Under the pieces are notes generated by a model. That model made no database searches. It was not told where the DNA came from and saw only the letters and a program-made list of their open reading frames with translations. Below, piece by piece: positions 7,542-18,615 of a DNA stretch of 53,528 nt. This DNA comes from Fulvimarina sp. (GTDB taxonomy: Bacteria; Pseudomonadota; Alphaproteobacteria; Rhizobiales; Rhizobiaceae). Where the stretch lies: NCBI GenBank assembly GCA_002700095.1, contig PACL01000058.1, positions 15,541-69,068 on the forward strand, written 5' to 3'. A program made the translations under genes and the position numbers. Numbering within the stretch: position 1 is the stretch's first letter; every line of letters starts with the position of its first letter.

Positions 7542-8160
7542 TCTCTCGCCGCAAGGCGCGGCGGGCATGGCGTGCCCGTATCGTGATTCCATCATTTCCA
7601 GGTCCAGGCCATCGCCACAAACCCGGCGTCGCGGGCTGTTGCGACACGGGTGCTGCCGCGGCGATCCGGTCGTTCCGGGCCGTGATCGGCGACGCCATCC
7701 GCGCGGCGTTTTCCGGCCGACCTTGCACTGCAGCAATCTTTTTTTAAGAGACGGCAAATCCTTGCTCTGGCCTTGCCATCGCAAGCTCTCGCGGCTCTCT
7801 CAGTCGTTCATGACCAAACCGGAATTTTACGATAAGCGAATAGCAATTTCTTAATGTTAGTGGGGCGTTAACGGCGTCCGGCGTAAGGTGGGCGAAAGCG
7901 CTGCTGGAGGGCTGATCAGGCCCGTTCCCATTGACGCCCACGGATGCCCATGATATCCCAAAAGCCACATCAAGAGGGTCGTGTCAGACCCGAAATCAAG
8001 CAGTGCATGGCGTGCTTCCGCAGCGCGGAAGGGGCGGCCTCGGCTTCATCGCAAGTCTTGGTCGGGGTCTCTTTTCGTGCCTGCGTTCGGTTGGTCGCGG
8101 GGGGTGCTCCGGGCGGTGCGAGGGCTTCGGTGTGTGGCAGGGTGGAACGAGTAGCCGTTG
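7542..8160. other. rnpB-mraZ intergenic region / dcw leader
   Basis: This 619-base stretch holds no gene I can support. It contains a T-run (7739-7745) preceded by a weak stem, an AT-rich patch (about 7800-7860) that is the most likely dcw promoter area, and G-rich runs on the plus strand just before mraZ (about 8060-8147). MraZ proteins bind G-rich direct repeats upstream of their own gene. I see GTGG twice (8134-8137, 8142-8145) but no clean 10-base periodic array. Confidence 0.5.
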
Positions 8161-8631
8161 ATGGACCGCTTCCTTTCGAGCTTCGTCCACAACGTCGATG
8201 CCAAGGGGCGGGTTTCGGTTCCGGCTTCGTTTCGCCAGGTCATCGCCAGTCGCGGTATTCGCGAGCTGTTCGCGATGCGCTCGCTGTCGCAGCCGGCGAT
8301 CGACGTCGGCGGGCCGGAGCTGATGGAGCATTACGAGAAGCAGATGGAGGCCGTGGATCCGTTCAGCGACCTCTATCAGGAGTTGGCGATCTACGCCTAT
8401 GGCGACGGCGCCTATCTGAAGTTCGATACGGAGGGGCGTATCCTGATGACCGATTTCATTCGGGCCCATACGGGGATCACGGACCGCGTCACCTTCGTCG
8501 GCGTGAAGAATTCGTTCCAGCTCTGGGAGCCGGACAATTTCGAGGCTTTCCGCGGGGCGCTGCGGGAGAAGCTGAGGGACAGGCTGACGCGCGATCGAGG
8601 GGGTTCGACCTCCGTCGAAACACCGGAATAA
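8161..8631 (+). CDS. mraZ: Transcriptional regulator MraZ
   Basis: First gene of the division and cell-wall cluster; MraZ is an AbrB-fold regulator that binds upstream of its own operon and, in E. coli, represses it. The 156-residue protein has the two tandem MraZ repeats: [16 protein letters not shown] near the N-terminus and a second [13 protein letters not shown] near residue 90. ATG 8161 is preferred over TTG 8158 because family members start MxRFLS. No strong ribosome-binding site is visible. The TAA stop overlaps the rsmH ATG by one base (TAATG), giving coupled translation. Confidence 0.95.
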   Translation: MDRFLSSFVHNVDAKGRVSVPASFRQVIASRGIRELFAMRSLSQPAIDVGGPELMEHYEKQMEAVDPFSDLYQELAIYAYGDGAYLKFDTEGRILMTDFIRAHTGITDRVTFVGVKNSFQLWEPDNFEAFRGALREKLRDRLTRDRGGSTSVETPE

Positions 8632-9677
8632 TGGCGGACGACAAAGGGACCGAGGATCCCGGCGTTGGCGGACCAGTCCGTCATGTTCCGGTGCTGCTGC
8701 GTGAAGTGGTCGGCGCCCTGGCGCCGACCACAGGCAATCTGATCGTCGACGGCACCTTCGGGGCCGGCGGCTATGCGTCGGCTCTTCTGGCGGAGGGCGC
8801 CGAAGTGCTGGCGATCGACCGCGACCCGACGGCGATCGCCGCCGGGCAGGCGCTGGTGGACGCGTCGGCCGGCCGGCTGGCCCTCGTTCCGGGCCGGTTT
8901 TCCGAGCTGGATGCAATCGCCGCGGCGCGCCATCCGGACGGCGTCGACGGCGTCGTCCTCGATATCGGCGTCTCCTCCATGCAGATCGACGCGGCCGAGC
9001 GCGGCTTCTCCTTCCAGAAGGACGGTCCGCTCGACATGCGCATGGCCGGGGCCGGTCCCGGCTCCGGTGCCAGTGCCGCCGACGTGGTCAACACCCTGAA
9101 GCACGGCGATCTCGCCCGGGTTCTCGGCTTCTACGGCGAGGAGCGCCAAGCCGGGCGCATCGCCGGCGCCATTCTCAAGCGGCGCGCCGAGCGGCCGTTC
9201 GAGCGTACGCTGGACCTGGCCGAGGTGATCGGCCGCGTCGTCGGGCGCTCGCCCAAGGACAAGATCGATCCGGCGACGCGCAGCTTCCAGGCGCTGCGGA
9301 TCTACGTCAACGACGAGCTCGGCGAGCTGGCGCGTGCCCTCGTCGCCGCCGAACGGGTTCTCAAGCCCGGCGGGCGCCTCGTGGTCGTCACCTTCCATTC
9401 GCTGGAAGACCGGATCGTCAAGCGCTTCTTCAAGGATCGCTCGACTCAGCCCACCGCCTCGCGGCATCTGCCGGATGTCTCGCTGCGGACGCTGACCTTT
9501 GCCGCCAGCAACAAGGCCGCGGCGGCGACGGACGAGGAGGCGGCGCGAAACCCGCGCGCCCGCTCAGCCAAGCTGCGGCTCGGGATCCGTACCGACGCGC
9601 CGCCGCGCACTGAGTCCGACGCCTTGTCCTTCGCCGACCTTCCCAAGCTGGCAGACCTGCCCGAGACCGGAGACTGA
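8631..9677 (+). CDS. rsmH: 16S rRNA (cytosine1402-N4)-methyltransferase
   Basis: Methylates N4 of C1402 in 16S rRNA using S-adenosylmethionine. The 348-residue protein shows the AdoMet-binding segment [14 protein letters not shown], then [18 protein letters not shown], the family signature [18 protein letters not shown] segment (here [17 protein letters not shown]) and [14 protein letters not shown]. The start at 8631 overlaps the mraZ stop; an upstream in-frame open stretch is the mraZ region read in another frame. ftsL follows after three bases. Confidence 0.97.
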   Translation: MADDKGTEDPGVGGPVRHVPVLLREVVGALAPTTGNLIVDGTFGAGGYASALLAEGAEVLAIDRDPTAIAAGQALVDASAGRLALVPGRFSELDAIAAARHPDGVDGVVLDIGVSSMQIDAAERGFSFQKDGPLDMRMAGAGPGSGASAADVVNTLKHGDLARVLGFYGEERQAGRIAGAILKRRAERPFERTLDLAEVIGRVVGRSPKDKIDPATRSFQALRIYVNDELGELARALVAAERVLKPGGRLVVVTFHSLEDRIVKRFFKDRSTQPTASRHLPDVSLRTLTFAASNKAAAATDEEAARNPRARSAKLRLGIRTDAPPRTESDALSFADLPKLADLPETGD

Positions 9678-9680
9678 GCC

Positions 9681-10034
9681 ATGCTGAAGACGCTGAACAT
9701 TCTTCTGGTCACCGTGATGCTCGGAGCGGCCGCCTACACCTACGGCATCAAGCACGATGCCGAGCTGCTCGAGGCGGAGGTCGCTAAGATCGACCGCAAG
9801 ATCAAGCTGGAGAAGGAGACGATCTCGCTGCTCCAGGCCGACTGGACCCTGCTCGACCAGCCCGGCCGCCTGCAGCAACTCGTCGAGGTCTATGCCGACG
9901 AACTGAAGCTGCTGCCGATCCAGCCCGACCAGATCGTCGAGCCGGACGAGCTGCCCGCGCCGCGCGCCGTGCCCCTGCCGGCGCAATCTGCCGAAGGGCG
10001 CTATGCCTACAATGCCGGGACGTCCGTGAAATGA
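9681..10034 (+). CDS. ftsL: Cell division protein FtsL
   Basis: A small bitopic membrane protein of the divisome that, with FtsB, activates FtsW/FtsI. The 117-residue product has an N-terminal membrane segment (about residues 5-22, LNILLVTVMLGAAAYTYG) followed by a periplasmic coiled-coil stretch (about residues 25-65). The C-terminal 35 residues are Pro/Ala-rich and probably disordered. Its stop overlaps the ftsI ATG (ATGA). Identity rests on topology, size and position between rsmH and ftsI. Confidence 0.92.
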   Translation: MLKTLNILLVTVMLGAAAYTYGIKHDAELLEAEVAKIDRKIKLEKETISLLQADWTLLDQPGRLQQLVEVYADELKLLPIQPDQIVEPDELPAPRAVPLPAQSAEGRYAYNAGTSVK

Positions 10035-11806
10035 TGCGTTTCAAAGACTTCACCAAACGCATGGCCCACCCGTTCGCGGCGGCGTCTGCCAAGTCGTCCG
10101 CCAAGCTGTCGGGCAGCCCCGCGGTGTCGCGCTACGAGCGGTTCGGGCGCCGCAAGGGCGGCCTCGACGCGCCGAAGAATCACGGCCGCTTCGCTCTGGC
10201 GATCGGGCTGTTCGCGGCCGTCTATCTCGTCATCGGCGCGAGGCTGGTGGAATGGGGCGTCGAACCCGTCGAATCGGCCGCCTATTTCCGCAGCGCCAAC
10301 CAGATTATGTCCGCGCGACCGCAGATCGTCGACCGCAACGGCCGGGTGCTGGCGACCGACATCACCACCTTCTCGCTGTTCGCCGAGCCGCGCCGGATCA
10401 TCGATGCCGACGAAGCGAGCGAGCTGCTCCTGTCGGTGATGCCGGACCTCGACCCGAAGTGGCTCTTCAAGCGCCTGTCCGGCGACCAGGGCTTCGTCTG
10501 GCTGCGGCGGGAACTGACCCCCAGCCAGAAGCAGGCAATCCTCGATCTCGGCATTCCCGGCGTCGGCTTCCGTCCGGAGAAGACCCGCTTCTATCCCGGG
10601 CGCAGCACCGCCGCCTACATCGTCGGCCACGTCAACGTCGACAACCAGGGCACGGCGGGCATCGAGAAGTGGATCGACGACGACGGCTTCAAGGCGCTGC
10701 AGACCTCGGGCCTCGCCACCGAGGCCGACCTGAAGCCGGTCAAGCTCGCCATGGATCTGCGCGTCCAGCACATCGTGCGGGACGAGGTCGCCCAGGCGAT
10801 GGAACGCTACCAGGCGCTGGCAGCCGGCGGCGTGGTCGTCGACGTGGAAACCGGCGAGGTCGTCGCCATGACCTCGGCACCGGACTACGACCCGAACGTG
10901 CCCTCCCAGGCCCTCGACAAGAACCGGCTGAACCGGATGTCGGCCGGCCTCTACGAGATGGGATCGACCTTCAAGACCTTCACCACGGCGATGGCGCTCG
11001 ATTCGGGCAAGGTGAAGCTCACCGATTCCTTCGACGCCTCCAAGCCGATCCGTATCGGCGGCTTCACCATCAACGACTTCCACGGCAAGCGCCGGGTCCT
11101 GTCGGTGCCGGAGATCTTCATCTATTCCTCCAACATCGGCACCGCCCAGGAGGCCGAGAAGGTCGGTATCCCGGCGCACAAGGCGTTTCTCACCAAGCTC
11201 GGCCTCCTGAGCCGGTGGCAGACCGAACTGCCCGAGATGGCGACGCCGACGCAGCCCAAGGAATGGAAGCTGATCAACTCGATCACGATCTCCTTCGGCC
11301 ACGGCGTCTCGACCACGCCCTTGAACACCGCTGTCGCGGCCGCGGCGCTGATGAACGGCGGCAAGCTCATCCCGCCGACCTTCCTGCCGCGCACCAAGGA
11401 GGAGGCCGACGCGCTGGCGACCCAGGTCGTCGACCAGCGGACCAGCGACGAGATGCGCTACCTGTTCCGCCTCAACGTCGCCGACGACCGCGGCTCCGGC
11501 AACTACGCCAACATTCCGGGCTACCAGGTGGGCGGCAAGACCGGCACGGCCAACAAGGTGGTGCATGGCCGCTATTCCAACACCGCCAAATTCAATGCCT
11601 TCCTGGCGGCCTTTCCGATCGACCACCCGCGCTACATCGTCCTGACGGTGGTCGACGAGCCGAAGGCGGAGAAGGGCAAATACTATGCGACGGCCGGCAT
11701 GAACGCCGCCGTGATGGCCGGCAACATCATCCGGCGTTCGGCGACCTTCCTCGGTGTGCGCCCCGAGTTCGGCGAAGAAGGTAAGTCGCTGCTGGTTTCC
11801 TACTAG
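10031..11806 (+). CDS. ftsI: Septal peptidoglycan transpeptidase FtsI (PBP3)
   Basis: A class B penicillin-binding protein that crosslinks septal peptidoglycan. The 591-residue protein has a cytoplasmic tail of about 55 residues, a membrane anchor (about residues 56-75, FALAIGLFAAVYLVIGARL), a pedestal/dimerisation domain and a transpeptidase domain. Active-site motifs are SxxK in GSTFK (about residue 312), SSN near residue 365 and KTG in GGKTGTAN (about residue 502). The start overlaps ftsL. Between its stop and murE there are 208 bases with an imperfect hairpin. Confidence 0.97.
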   Translation: MMRFKDFTKRMAHPFAAASAKSSAKLSGSPAVSRYERFGRRKGGLDAPKNHGRFALAIGLFAAVYLVIGARLVEWGVEPVESAAYFRSANQIMSARPQIVDRNGRVLATDITTFSLFAEPRRIIDADEASELLLSVMPDLDPKWLFKRLSGDQGFVWLRRELTPSQKQAILDLGIPGVGFRPEKTRFYPGRSTAAYIVGHVNVDNQGTAGIEKWIDDDGFKALQTSGLATEADLKPVKLAMDLRVQHIVRDEVAQAMERYQALAAGGVVVDVETGEVVAMTSAPDYDPNVPSQALDKNRLNRMSAGLYEMGSTFKTFTTAMALDSGKVKLTDSFDASKPIRIGGFTINDFHGKRRVLSVPEIFIYSSNIGTAQEAEKVGIPAHKAFLTKLGLLSRWQTELPEMATPTQPKEWKLINSITISFGHGVSTTPLNTAVAAAALMNGGKLIPPTFLPRTKEEADALATQVVDQRTSDEMRYLFRLNVADDRGSGNYANIPGYQVGGKTGTANKVVHGRYSNTAKFNAFLAAFPIDHPRYIVLTVVDEPKAEKGKYYATAGMNAAVMAGNIIRRSATFLGVRPEFGEEGKSLLVSY

Positions 11807-11857
11807 GCGGCATCGATCCGGCCGAACGTACGGAGCGTGGCCGCAAGACTTTCCGGA

Positions 11858-11889
11858 TCGGCCGTGCGATGGACCCATCGTGCGGCCGA
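11858..11889 (+). promoter_or_regulatory. Imperfect hairpin between ftsI and murE
   Basis: TCGGCCG-TG-CGATGG pairs with CCATCG-TG-CGGCCGA around a two-base loop, with a two-base internal mismatch. It lies 52 bases after ftsI and is followed by CTTTCTC. It could attenuate transcription into murE or stabilise the upstream message. Most neighbouring dcw genes overlap, so a structured 208-base gap is unusual here. Confidence 0.3.
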
Positions 11890-12014
11890 GCTTTCTCAGG
11901 CGACATTTGGTCTTCGATGTCGCGCGGACGGCATTCAAATGACCGGGTCGCTGCACTAGAAGATCAGGCAGCCGGCCGGCTCTGCGGCCGTGGACGAAGC
12001 AAGGACCAGCGATC

Positions 12015-13463
12015 ATGCAGCTCTCCTTTCTGGCAGAGGGGCTCGGCGCGCTCGAAGGCGGCGCCGATCCGGAGATCTCCTCGCTGACGGCCGATTCGCG
12101 GCAGGTGAAGCCGGGGGCGCTGTTCGCGGCGCTGCCGGGCAGCAAGGCGGACGGTGCCGCCTTCGCCGCCGATGCCGAGGCGCGGGGGGCGGCCGCCATC
12201 CTCTGCGGCGAGGCGACAGCGCCGTCGGTCAGCCTGCCGGTGCTGCGCAGCCCGGATCCGCGGCATGCACTCGCAGTGATGGCGGCACGCTTCTACGGCG
12301 CGCAGCCGGACCACGTCGTCGCGGTGACCGGCACCGCCGGCAAGACCTCCATCGCCACCTTCACCCGGCAGATCTGGGAGCGCACCGGCCGCGCCGCGGC
12401 CTCGATCGGCACCACCGGCGTCGTCTCGCCGAAGCGCGTCGTCGAGGGCGCGCTGACGACGCCCGATCCGGTCCAGCTCGCGGCATTGATGGCGCAGCTC
12501 GCCGGCGACGGCGTCACCCATGCCGCGATCGAGGCGTCCAGCCACGGCCTCGACCAGCGCCGGCTCGACGGCATCAGGCTGAGCGCCGCGGCCTTCACCA
12601 ATCTCGGCCACGACCATCTGGATTATCATCCCGACCACGAAAGCTATTTCGCCGCCAAGATGCGGCTGTTCACGACACTGCTGCCGAAGGGCGCGCCGGC
12701 GGTGATCAACGCCGACGACGCCTGGTCCGGCCGGGCGATCGAAGTGGCGACGGGCGTCTCGGCGAAGGTCATGACGGTCGGCCGGGCGGGCAGCTTTCTA
12801 ACGCTGAAACGCCTCGAGCACGAGCGCAGCCGGCAGATCGCCGAGATCGAGGCCGAGGGCCGCATCCACCGCATCGTCCTGCCGCTCGCCGGCAGCTTCC
12901 AGATGGCGAATGCGCTGGTCTCCGCCGGGCTTGCCATCGCCACCGGCGTGCCGGCGGCCGAGGCGCTCGCCGCGCTCGAGGGGCTGAAGGGCGCGAGCGG
13001 CCGGCTGGAGCTCGCCGGGACGACGCCATCGGGGGTGCCGGTCTTCGTCGACTACGCCCACAAGCCGGAAGCGCTCGAGAACGTCATCGAATCGGTGCGC
13101 CCGTTCACCACCGGCCGCGTCGTCGTCGTCTTCGGCTGCGGCGGCGACCGGGATCGCAGCAAGCGCCCGATGATGGGCGAGATCGCGACGCGCCTCGCCG
13201 ACGTCGCCATCGTCACCGACGACAATCCGCGCTCGGAGGATCCGGCGAAGATCCGGGCCGCCATCATGGCGGCGGCGCCCGGCGCCACCGAGATCGGCGA
13301 CCGCCGCGAGGCGATCCGCCAGGCGATCTGCGGTGCGGCGGCCGGGGATACGGTGATCGTCGCCGGCAAGGGCCACGAAACCGGCCAGAAGATCGGCGAG
13401 GTGGTGCATCCCTTCAGCGACCACGAGGAAGTGCGGTCGGCGATCGCGGAGCTTCATGCATGA
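12015..13463 (+). CDS. murE: UDP-MurNAc-tripeptide synthetase (meso-DAP adding)
   Basis: ATP-dependent ligase that adds meso-diaminopimelate to UDP-MurNAc-L-Ala-D-Glu in the cytoplasm. The 482-residue protein has the three Mur ligase domains: the N-terminal UDP-binding domain ([14 protein letters not shown]), the central ATPase with [11 protein letters not shown], and the C-terminal domain. The DNPR motif in [10 protein letters not shown] marks the DAP-adding type rather than the lysine type. Its stop overlaps the murF start (ATGA at 13460). Confidence 0.97.
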   Translation: MQLSFLAEGLGALEGGADPEISSLTADSRQVKPGALFAALPGSKADGAAFAADAEARGAAAILCGEATAPSVSLPVLRSPDPRHALAVMAARFYGAQPDHVVAVTGTAGKTSIATFTRQIWERTGRAAASIGTTGVVSPKRVVEGALTTPDPVQLAALMAQLAGDGVTHAAIEASSHGLDQRRLDGIRLSAAAFTNLGHDHLDYHPDHESYFAAKMRLFTTLLPKGAPAVINADDAWSGRAIEVATGVSAKVMTVGRAGSFLTLKRLEHERSRQIAEIEAEGRIHRIVLPLAGSFQMANALVSAGLAIATGVPAAEALAALEGLKGASGRLELAGTTPSGVPVFVDYAHKPEALENVIESVRPFTTGRVVVVFGCGGDRDRSKRPMMGEIATRLADVAIVTDDNPRSEDPAKIRAAIMAAAPGATEIGDRREAIRQAICGAAAGDTVIVAGKGHETGQKIGEVVHPFSDHEEVRSAIAELHA

Positions 13464-14944
13464 GCGAAATGCTTTGGGAGACGAGCGTCCTTCTGGACGC
13501 GATGCAGGCGCGGCCGATGGGCCCCGTGCCGGAGGGGATCACCGGCATCTCCATCGACACCCGGACGATCGCGCCGGGCGACGCCTTCTTCGCCATCAAG
13601 GGCGAGCGCTTCGACGGCCATGAGTTCCTGACGGCGGCCCAGCGCGCCGGGGCGGGGCTGGTGGTCGTCGCCGAGCAGAAGCTTCCCGCGCTCGGCAAGG
13701 TGCAGGCGCCGATGCTGGTCGTCGACGATGTCCTCGCGGCCCTGGGGCGACTCGCCGAGGCGGCCCGGGCCCGCTCGCGCGCGAAGATCGTCGCGGTGAC
13801 CGGCAGTGTCGGCAAGACCACCACCAAGGAGGCGCTGCGCCACGGGCTCGGCGCCGTCGGCAGCGTCCATGCCAGCGCGGCCTCCTTCAACAATCACTGG
13901 GGCGTTCCGCTGTCCCTCGCCAGGCTGCCGGCCGAGACGAGCTATGCCATCTTCGAGATCGGCATGAACCATCCGGGCGAAATCCGCCCGCTGGTCGGGC
14001 TGGTCAGGCCCCATGTCGCCATCGTCACGCTGATCGCGCCGGCCCATCTCGGCCATTTCCGCGACCTCGACGAGATCGCCGAGGCCAAGGCGGAGATCTT
14101 CGAGGGCCTGGTGCCGGGCGGCACCGCCATCCTCAATGCCGACGACGAGCGCTGCGGCCTCCTGGCGGACTATGCCCGCAAGGCCGGGGTCACGGAGATC
14201 GCCACCTTCGGCGAGACGGCGGGGGCAGACTTCCGGCTGATCGCCTTCGAGGCGACCCGCGAGGGCGCCAATGTCGACGCCGAGATCTCCGGCGAGCCGC
14301 TGCGCCTCGCGCTGGCGACGCCCGGCCGCCACATGGCCCAGAATGTCCTCGCCGTGCTCGGCACCGCAGCGCGCTTCGGCGCCGACGTCGGCAAGGTCGC
14401 AACCGCGCTCGCCGGCTGGCGCGCCGTCAAGGGCAGGGGCGCCCGGCACAGTCTGGCGCTGCCGGGCGGCGGCGGCGCGACGCTCATCGACGACAGCTAC
14501 AACGCCAACCCGGCCTCGATGCGCGCGGCGCTCGACGTCCTGTCCCGCGCGATGCCCGGCGACGGTGGGCGACGGATCGCGGTTCTCGGCGACATGTTGG
14601 AACTCGGCACGCGCTCGGGCGAACTTCATGCCGGCCTGAAGGACGAAGTCCTTGCGGCAGGCGTCGATATCGTGTTCCTCGCCGGCGAAGAGATGAAGGC
14701 GCTCGACGACGTTCTGTCCGGCCTGGTGGCATGCCAGTGGCACGAGACCAACGACGAGCTCGTCGCCGATCTCGAGCGCACGATGCGCGGGGGCGACGTC
14801 GTCCTCGTGAAGGCTTCGAAGAGTATTGGATTTTCTCCCTTGGTCGAAACGCTGCTGTCACGCCACGAAGATAGGACGCAGGAGGCCGCCTCCCGCGACA
14901 CGCAGGCCGCGGCGGCGCAGGCGACCTCGGGAGAGTCCCAATGA
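13460..14944 (+). CDS. murF: UDP-MurNAc-pentapeptide synthetase
   Basis: Adds D-Ala-D-Ala to UDP-MurNAc-tripeptide. The start at 13460 ([10 protein letters not shown]) gives 494 residues. Motifs: [18 protein letters not shown] in the N-terminal domain, [12 protein letters not shown] as the P-loop, [11 protein letters not shown], and [10 protein letters not shown] in the ATPase/C-terminal part. The last 25 residues ([17 protein letters not shown]...) are a low-complexity extension. ATGA overlap at both ends ties it to murE and mraY. The upstream in-frame open stretch is murE in another frame and is not included. Confidence 0.97.
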   Translation: MSEMLWETSVLLDAMQARPMGPVPEGITGISIDTRTIAPGDAFFAIKGERFDGHEFLTAAQRAGAGLVVVAEQKLPALGKVQAPMLVVDDVLAALGRLAEAARARSRAKIVAVTGSVGKTTTKEALRHGLGAVGSVHASAASFNNHWGVPLSLARLPAETSYAIFEIGMNHPGEIRPLVGLVRPHVAIVTLIAPAHLGHFRDLDEIAEAKAEIFEGLVPGGTAILNADDERCGLLADYARKAGVTEIATFGETAGADFRLIAFEATREGANVDAEISGEPLRLALATPGRHMAQNVLAVLGTAARFGADVGKVATALAGWRAVKGRGARHSLALPGGGGATLIDDSYNANPASMRAALDVLSRAMPGDGGRRIAVLGDMLELGTRSGELHAGLKDEVLAAGVDIVFLAGEEMKALDDVLSGLVACQWHETNDELVADLERTMRGGDVVLVKASKSIGFSPLVETLLSRHEDRTQEAASRDTQAAAAQATSGESQ

Positions 14945-16023
14945 TCGCCTATCTGGCCGAATTCGCCGACACCTTCCCGCTCTTCAACGTCTTTCGCTAC
15001 ATCACCTTCCGCACCGGCGCGGCGATGATCACCGGGTTCATCGTCGTCTTCCTGTTCGGCCCGGCGATCATCGCCGCCCTGCGCCTGCGCCAGGGGCGGG
15101 GCCAGCCGATCCGGGCGGACGGTCCGCAGACCCATTTCAAGAAGGCCGGCACGCCGACCATGGGCGGCCTGATGATCCTGTCCGGGGTGATCGTCTCGAC
15201 GCTGCTTTGGGCGGACCTGCGCAACATCTATGTCTGGACCGTGCTGCTGGTGACCGTCGGCTATGGCGCCATCGGCTTCTACGACGACTATCTGAAGGTG
15301 ACCAAGCAGAGCCATCTCGGCTTTTCCGGCCGTGCCCGGCTGGCGCTGGAATTCCTGATCGCGGCATTCGCCGTCGGGGCGATCGTCTATGCCGGCACGG
15401 GCCCCTTCTCGACCTCGCTGGCCTTTCCGTTCATCAAGGAGCTGCTCCTCAATCTCGGCTGGTTCTACGTCGCCTTCGGCGCCGTGGTGGTGGTCGGCTC
15501 GGCCAATGCGGTGAACCTCACCGACGGCCTCGACGGCCTCGCGATCGTGCCGATCATGATCGCCGCCGCGGCCCTGGGGCTGATCGCCTACGTCGCCGGC
15601 AACGTGAACTTCTCCAACTATCTGCAGATCCACTACGTGGCCGGGACCGGCGAACTCTCGCCTCTCTGCGGCGCGGTGATCGGCGCCGGCCTCGGCTTCC
15701 TCTGGTTCAACGCGCCGCCGGCGGCGATCTTCATGGGCGACACCGGCTCCCTGGCGCTCGGCGGCATGACCGGCGCCATCGCGGTTGCCACCAAGCACGA
15801 GCTCGTCCTGGCAATCATCGGCGGCCTCTTCGTCATCGAGGCGATGTCGGTGATCATCCAGGTGGTCTCCTTCAAGCTGACCGGCAAGCGGGTCTTCCTG
15901 ATGGCGCCGATCCATCACCATTTCGAAAAGCTCGGCTGGACCGAGAGCCAGGTGGTGGTCCGCTTCTGGATCATCGCCTTCATGCTGGCCTTCGTCGGTC
16001 TGTCGACCCTGAAACTCAGATGA
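14941..16023 (+). CDS. mraY: Phospho-MurNAc-pentapeptide transferase
   Basis: Transfers phospho-MurNAc-pentapeptide from UDP to undecaprenyl phosphate, forming lipid I at the inner membrane. The 360-residue protein has about ten membrane segments and the family motifs [18 protein letters not shown] (metal-binding aspartates), [10 protein letters not shown] and [10 protein letters not shown], with [11 protein letters not shown] near the C-terminus. Length matches the family. It starts within the murF stop and ends ten bases before murD. Confidence 0.98.
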   Translation: MIAYLAEFADTFPLFNVFRYITFRTGAAMITGFIVVFLFGPAIIAALRLRQGRGQPIRADGPQTHFKKAGTPTMGGLMILSGVIVSTLLWADLRNIYVWTVLLVTVGYGAIGFYDDYLKVTKQSHLGFSGRARLALEFLIAAFAVGAIVYAGTGPFSTSLAFPFIKELLLNLGWFYVAFGAVVVVGSANAVNLTDGLDGLAIVPIMIAAAALGLIAYVAGNVNFSNYLQIHYVAGTGELSPLCGAVIGAGLGFLWFNAPPAAIFMGDTGSLALGGMTGAIAVATKHELVLAIIGGLFVIEAMSVIIQVVSFKLTGKRVFLMAPIHHHFEKLGWTESQVVVRFWIIAFMLAFVGLSTLKLR

Positions 16024-16033
16024 GCGAGGCGCG

Positions 16034-17437
16034 ATGATCCCGGTCCGTTCTTTCTCCGGCCAGACGGTGGCGCTGTTCGGGCTCGGCGGCTCCGGGCTGG
16101 CGACGGCGCGGGCGCTGGTTCAGGGCGGCGTCAACGTCATCGCCTTCGACGACAATCCGGCGAGCGCCGAGAAGGCCGCGGCTGAGGGCATCGCGGTTGC
16201 CGACCTTCGAACCGCCGACTGGACGCGGCTGGCCGCGCTGGTGCTGTCGCCGGGGGTGCCGCTGACCCATCCCCGCCCGCACTGGACGGTGGATCTCGCG
16301 CGCATTCATCAGGTTCCCGTCATCGGCGACATCGAGCTGTTTTCGCGCGAGCGCCGGGCCGCCGCGCCGACTGCGCCCTTCGTCGCGATCACCGGCACCA
16401 ACGGCAAGTCGACGACGACGGCGCTGATCGCCCATTGCCTGACCGTTGCCGGCAAGGACACCCAGCTCGGCGGCAACATCGGCGTCGCCGTCCTCACCCT
16501 CGATCCGCCGACGCCGGAGCGCCATTACGTCGTCGAGTGCTCGTCCTACCAGATCGATCTCGCCCCGACGCTCCAGCCGACCGTCGGCCTTCTCCTCAAC
16601 CTGTCGCCGGATCATCTCGACCGGCATGGCAGCATGGGTAACTACGCCGCCATCAAGGCGCGGCTCGTGGCCGAAGCGGAGACGGCGGTGATCGGGGTCG
16701 ACACCGAGCCGTGCCGACAGATCGCCGTCGGGCTCGAATCCGACGGCCGGGCGGTGGTGCGGGTCTCCCAGGCGGGAACGCTCGCGGCCGGCATCGGCTT
16801 CGACGGCACCTGCCTGCAGCGCCGCGGCATGCCCGGTGTTGCGGACGCAAGCTTCGACATTTCCAGCATCGGATCGTTGCGCGGCCGCCACAACGCGCAG
16901 AATGCCGCCGCGGCCGTCGCTACCCTGACCTGTCTCGGCATCGACGATGCGACGATCGACCGGGGCCTCAGGACCTTTCCGGGCCTGGCGCACCGGATGG
17001 AGGAGGTCGGCCGGGCCGGCCGCGTCCTCTTCGTCAACGATTCCAAGGCGACCAATGCCGATGCCGCGGCGCCGGCGCTGGCGGCGTTCAAGCGGATCTA
17101 CTGGATCGCCGGCGGGCTGCCGAAGGAGGGCGGCATCACGTCCCTGAAGCCGTATTTTCCCCGCATCGCCAAGGCCTATCTGATCGGCGAGGCGGCACCC
17201 GCCTTCGCGGCGACTCTTGGTGAACGAATTCCTTACGAAATCTCTGGCACACTGTCGGTCGCCGTCGAACATGCGGCAGCCGAGGCGAAAGCGGCCGGAG
17301 AGGATGCGGTGGTTCTCCTGTCCCCGGCCTGCGCGAGCTTCGACCAGTTCCGAAATTTCGAGGTCCGGGGCGATGCCTTCCGTGCGGCGGTGGCCGCTCT
17401 CCCGGACGTCGACGCGAGCCGCGGGGAAACGCGATGA
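16034..17437 (+). CDS. murD: UDP-MurNAc-L-alanine:D-glutamate ligase
   Basis: Adds D-glutamate to UDP-MurNAc-L-Ala. The 467-residue protein has an N-terminal UDP-binding Rossmann domain ([16 protein letters not shown]), a central ATPase domain with [13 protein letters not shown], the ENSSYQ-like segment (here ECSSYQIDL), HRMEEV, and [10 protein letters not shown] in the C-terminal domain. Its stop overlaps the ftsW start (ATGA at 17434). Confidence 0.97.
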   Translation: MIPVRSFSGQTVALFGLGGSGLATARALVQGGVNVIAFDDNPASAEKAAAEGIAVADLRTADWTRLAALVLSPGVPLTHPRPHWTVDLARIHQVPVIGDIELFSRERRAAAPTAPFVAITGTNGKSTTTALIAHCLTVAGKDTQLGGNIGVAVLTLDPPTPERHYVVECSSYQIDLAPTLQPTVGLLLNLSPDHLDRHGSMGNYAAIKARLVAEAETAVIGVDTEPCRQIAVGLESDGRAVVRVSQAGTLAAGIGFDGTCLQRRGMPGVADASFDISSIGSLRGRHNAQNAAAAVATLTCLGIDDATIDRGLRTFPGLAHRMEEVGRAGRVLFVNDSKATNADAAAPALAAFKRIYWIAGGLPKEGGITSLKPYFPRIAKAYLIGEAAPAFAATLGERIPYEISGTLSVAVEHAAAEAKAAGEDAVVLLSPACASFDQFRNFEVRGDAFRAAVAALPDVDASRGETR

Positions 17438-18603
17438 CGATTGCACTGACGAGACGGGAGACGGCGACGCTGATCGCCGACTGGTGGCGGAGCGTCGATC
17501 GCTGGCTGCTCGCTGCCTTCCTGATTCTCCTCGTCGCCGGCTTCATGCTGTCCTTTGCGGCGAGCCCGCCGGTGGCCGAGCGGATCGGCCTCGAGCCGTT
17601 TCACTTCGTCAAGCGGCACGCCTTGTTCCTCGTTCCGTCCATCCTGGTGATGCTCGTCACCTCGCTGCTGACGCCGCGGGGCGTGCGCCGCAGCGCCTTC
17701 GTCATCCTGATCGGCTCGATCCTCCTGATGGTCGCGGCGCTGTTCTTCGGCACCGAGATCAAGGGCGCGCGGCGCTGGATCGACTTCGGCCCGCTCAACA
17801 TCCAGCCATCGGAATTCATGAAGCCGTGCTTCATCGTCGTCTGCGCCTGGCTGTTGGCCGAGAAGGTCAAGCGCGCCGACGTTCCCGGCAATCTCTACGC
17901 GCTGATCCTGCTGCTGATCGTCACCGCGCTGCTGGTCGCCCAGCCCGACCTCGGCCAGACCATGCTGGTCGCCGGCGCCTGGGGCGGCCTGGTCTTCATG
18001 GCCGGCCTGTCCTGGCTTTGGATCGTGGCGCTCGGCGGCCTCGGCGCCGTCGGCGCGGCCAGCGCCTATGTGATGTTCGACCACGTGGCGAGCCGCATCA
18101 ACCGGTTCTGGACCGGCGAGGGCGACACCTTCCAGACCGACCGGGCCCGGGAGGCGATCCTCAACGGCGGCTGGCTCGGCCAGGGGCCGGGCGAGGGCAC
18201 CGTGAAGCGGCTCCTGCCCGACAGCCACACCGACTTCGCCTTCTCGGTGCTCGCCGAGGAATTCGGCATCATCGCCTGCCTGGCGCTCGCGACCCTCTTC
18301 GCCTTCGTCGTCCTGCGGGGCCTGTCGACGGCCCTGACCCAGCGCGATCCCTTCGTGCGCCTGTCGATCTGCGGCCTCGTCTTCATCTTCGGCATGCAGT
18401 CGATCATCAACATGGCGGTGAACCTGCAGCTGATGCCCGCCAAGGGCATGACGCTGCCCTTCGTCTCCTATGGCGGCTCGTCGATGCTGGCGATTGCCAT
18501 GTCGGCCGGGTTCATCCTGGCGCTGACCCGCAAGCGGGCCGAGAATCGGTCCTTCACCGACCAGCTGGTGCAGAGGACGATGGCGCTGCACGGGGCGGCG
18601 TAA
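17434..18603 (+). CDS. ftsW: Septal peptidoglycan glycosyltransferase FtsW
   Basis: A SEDS-family polymerase that makes septal glycan strands from lipid II with FtsI. The 389-residue polytopic protein has about ten membrane helices and the family hallmarks [18 protein letters not shown], the large periplasmic loop containing [15 protein letters not shown] and [16 protein letters not shown], and [10 protein letters not shown] near the C-terminus. It is followed not by murG, the usual neighbour, but by three very small genes. Confidence 0.97.
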   Translation: MTIALTRRETATLIADWWRSVDRWLLAAFLILLVAGFMLSFAASPPVAERIGLEPFHFVKRHALFLVPSILVMLVTSLLTPRGVRRSAFVILIGSILLMVAALFFGTEIKGARRWIDFGPLNIQPSEFMKPCFIVVCAWLLAEKVKRADVPGNLYALILLLIVTALLVAQPDLGQTMLVAGAWGGLVFMAGLSWLWIVALGGLGAVGAASAYVMFDHVASRINRFWTGEGDTFQTDRAREAILNGGWLGQGPGEGTVKRLLPDSHTDFAFSVLAEEFGIIACLALATLFAFVVLRGLSTALTQRDPFVRLSICGLVFIFGMQSIINMAVNLQLMPAKGMTLPFVSYGGSSMLAIAMSAGFILALTRKRAENRSFTDQLVQRTMALHGAA

Positions 18604-18615
18604 GGGACAGGCGGC

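Noticed and set aside
7851..7871. Canonical CtrA box before mraZ
   Set aside because: The two TTAA halves are 13 bases apart, not 7. The pair is noted only as an unexplained spacing.
7944..8630. In-frame upstream extension of rsmH
   Set aside because: It is mraZ and its leader read in another frame; the rsmH start overlaps the mraZ stop as usual.
10007..12199. 730-codon open frame antisense to ftsI and murE
   Set aside because: High GC at third codon positions makes long antisense frames common here. The composition (Gly/Arg/Asp/Val/His-rich) matches no family, and ftsI and murE are certain.
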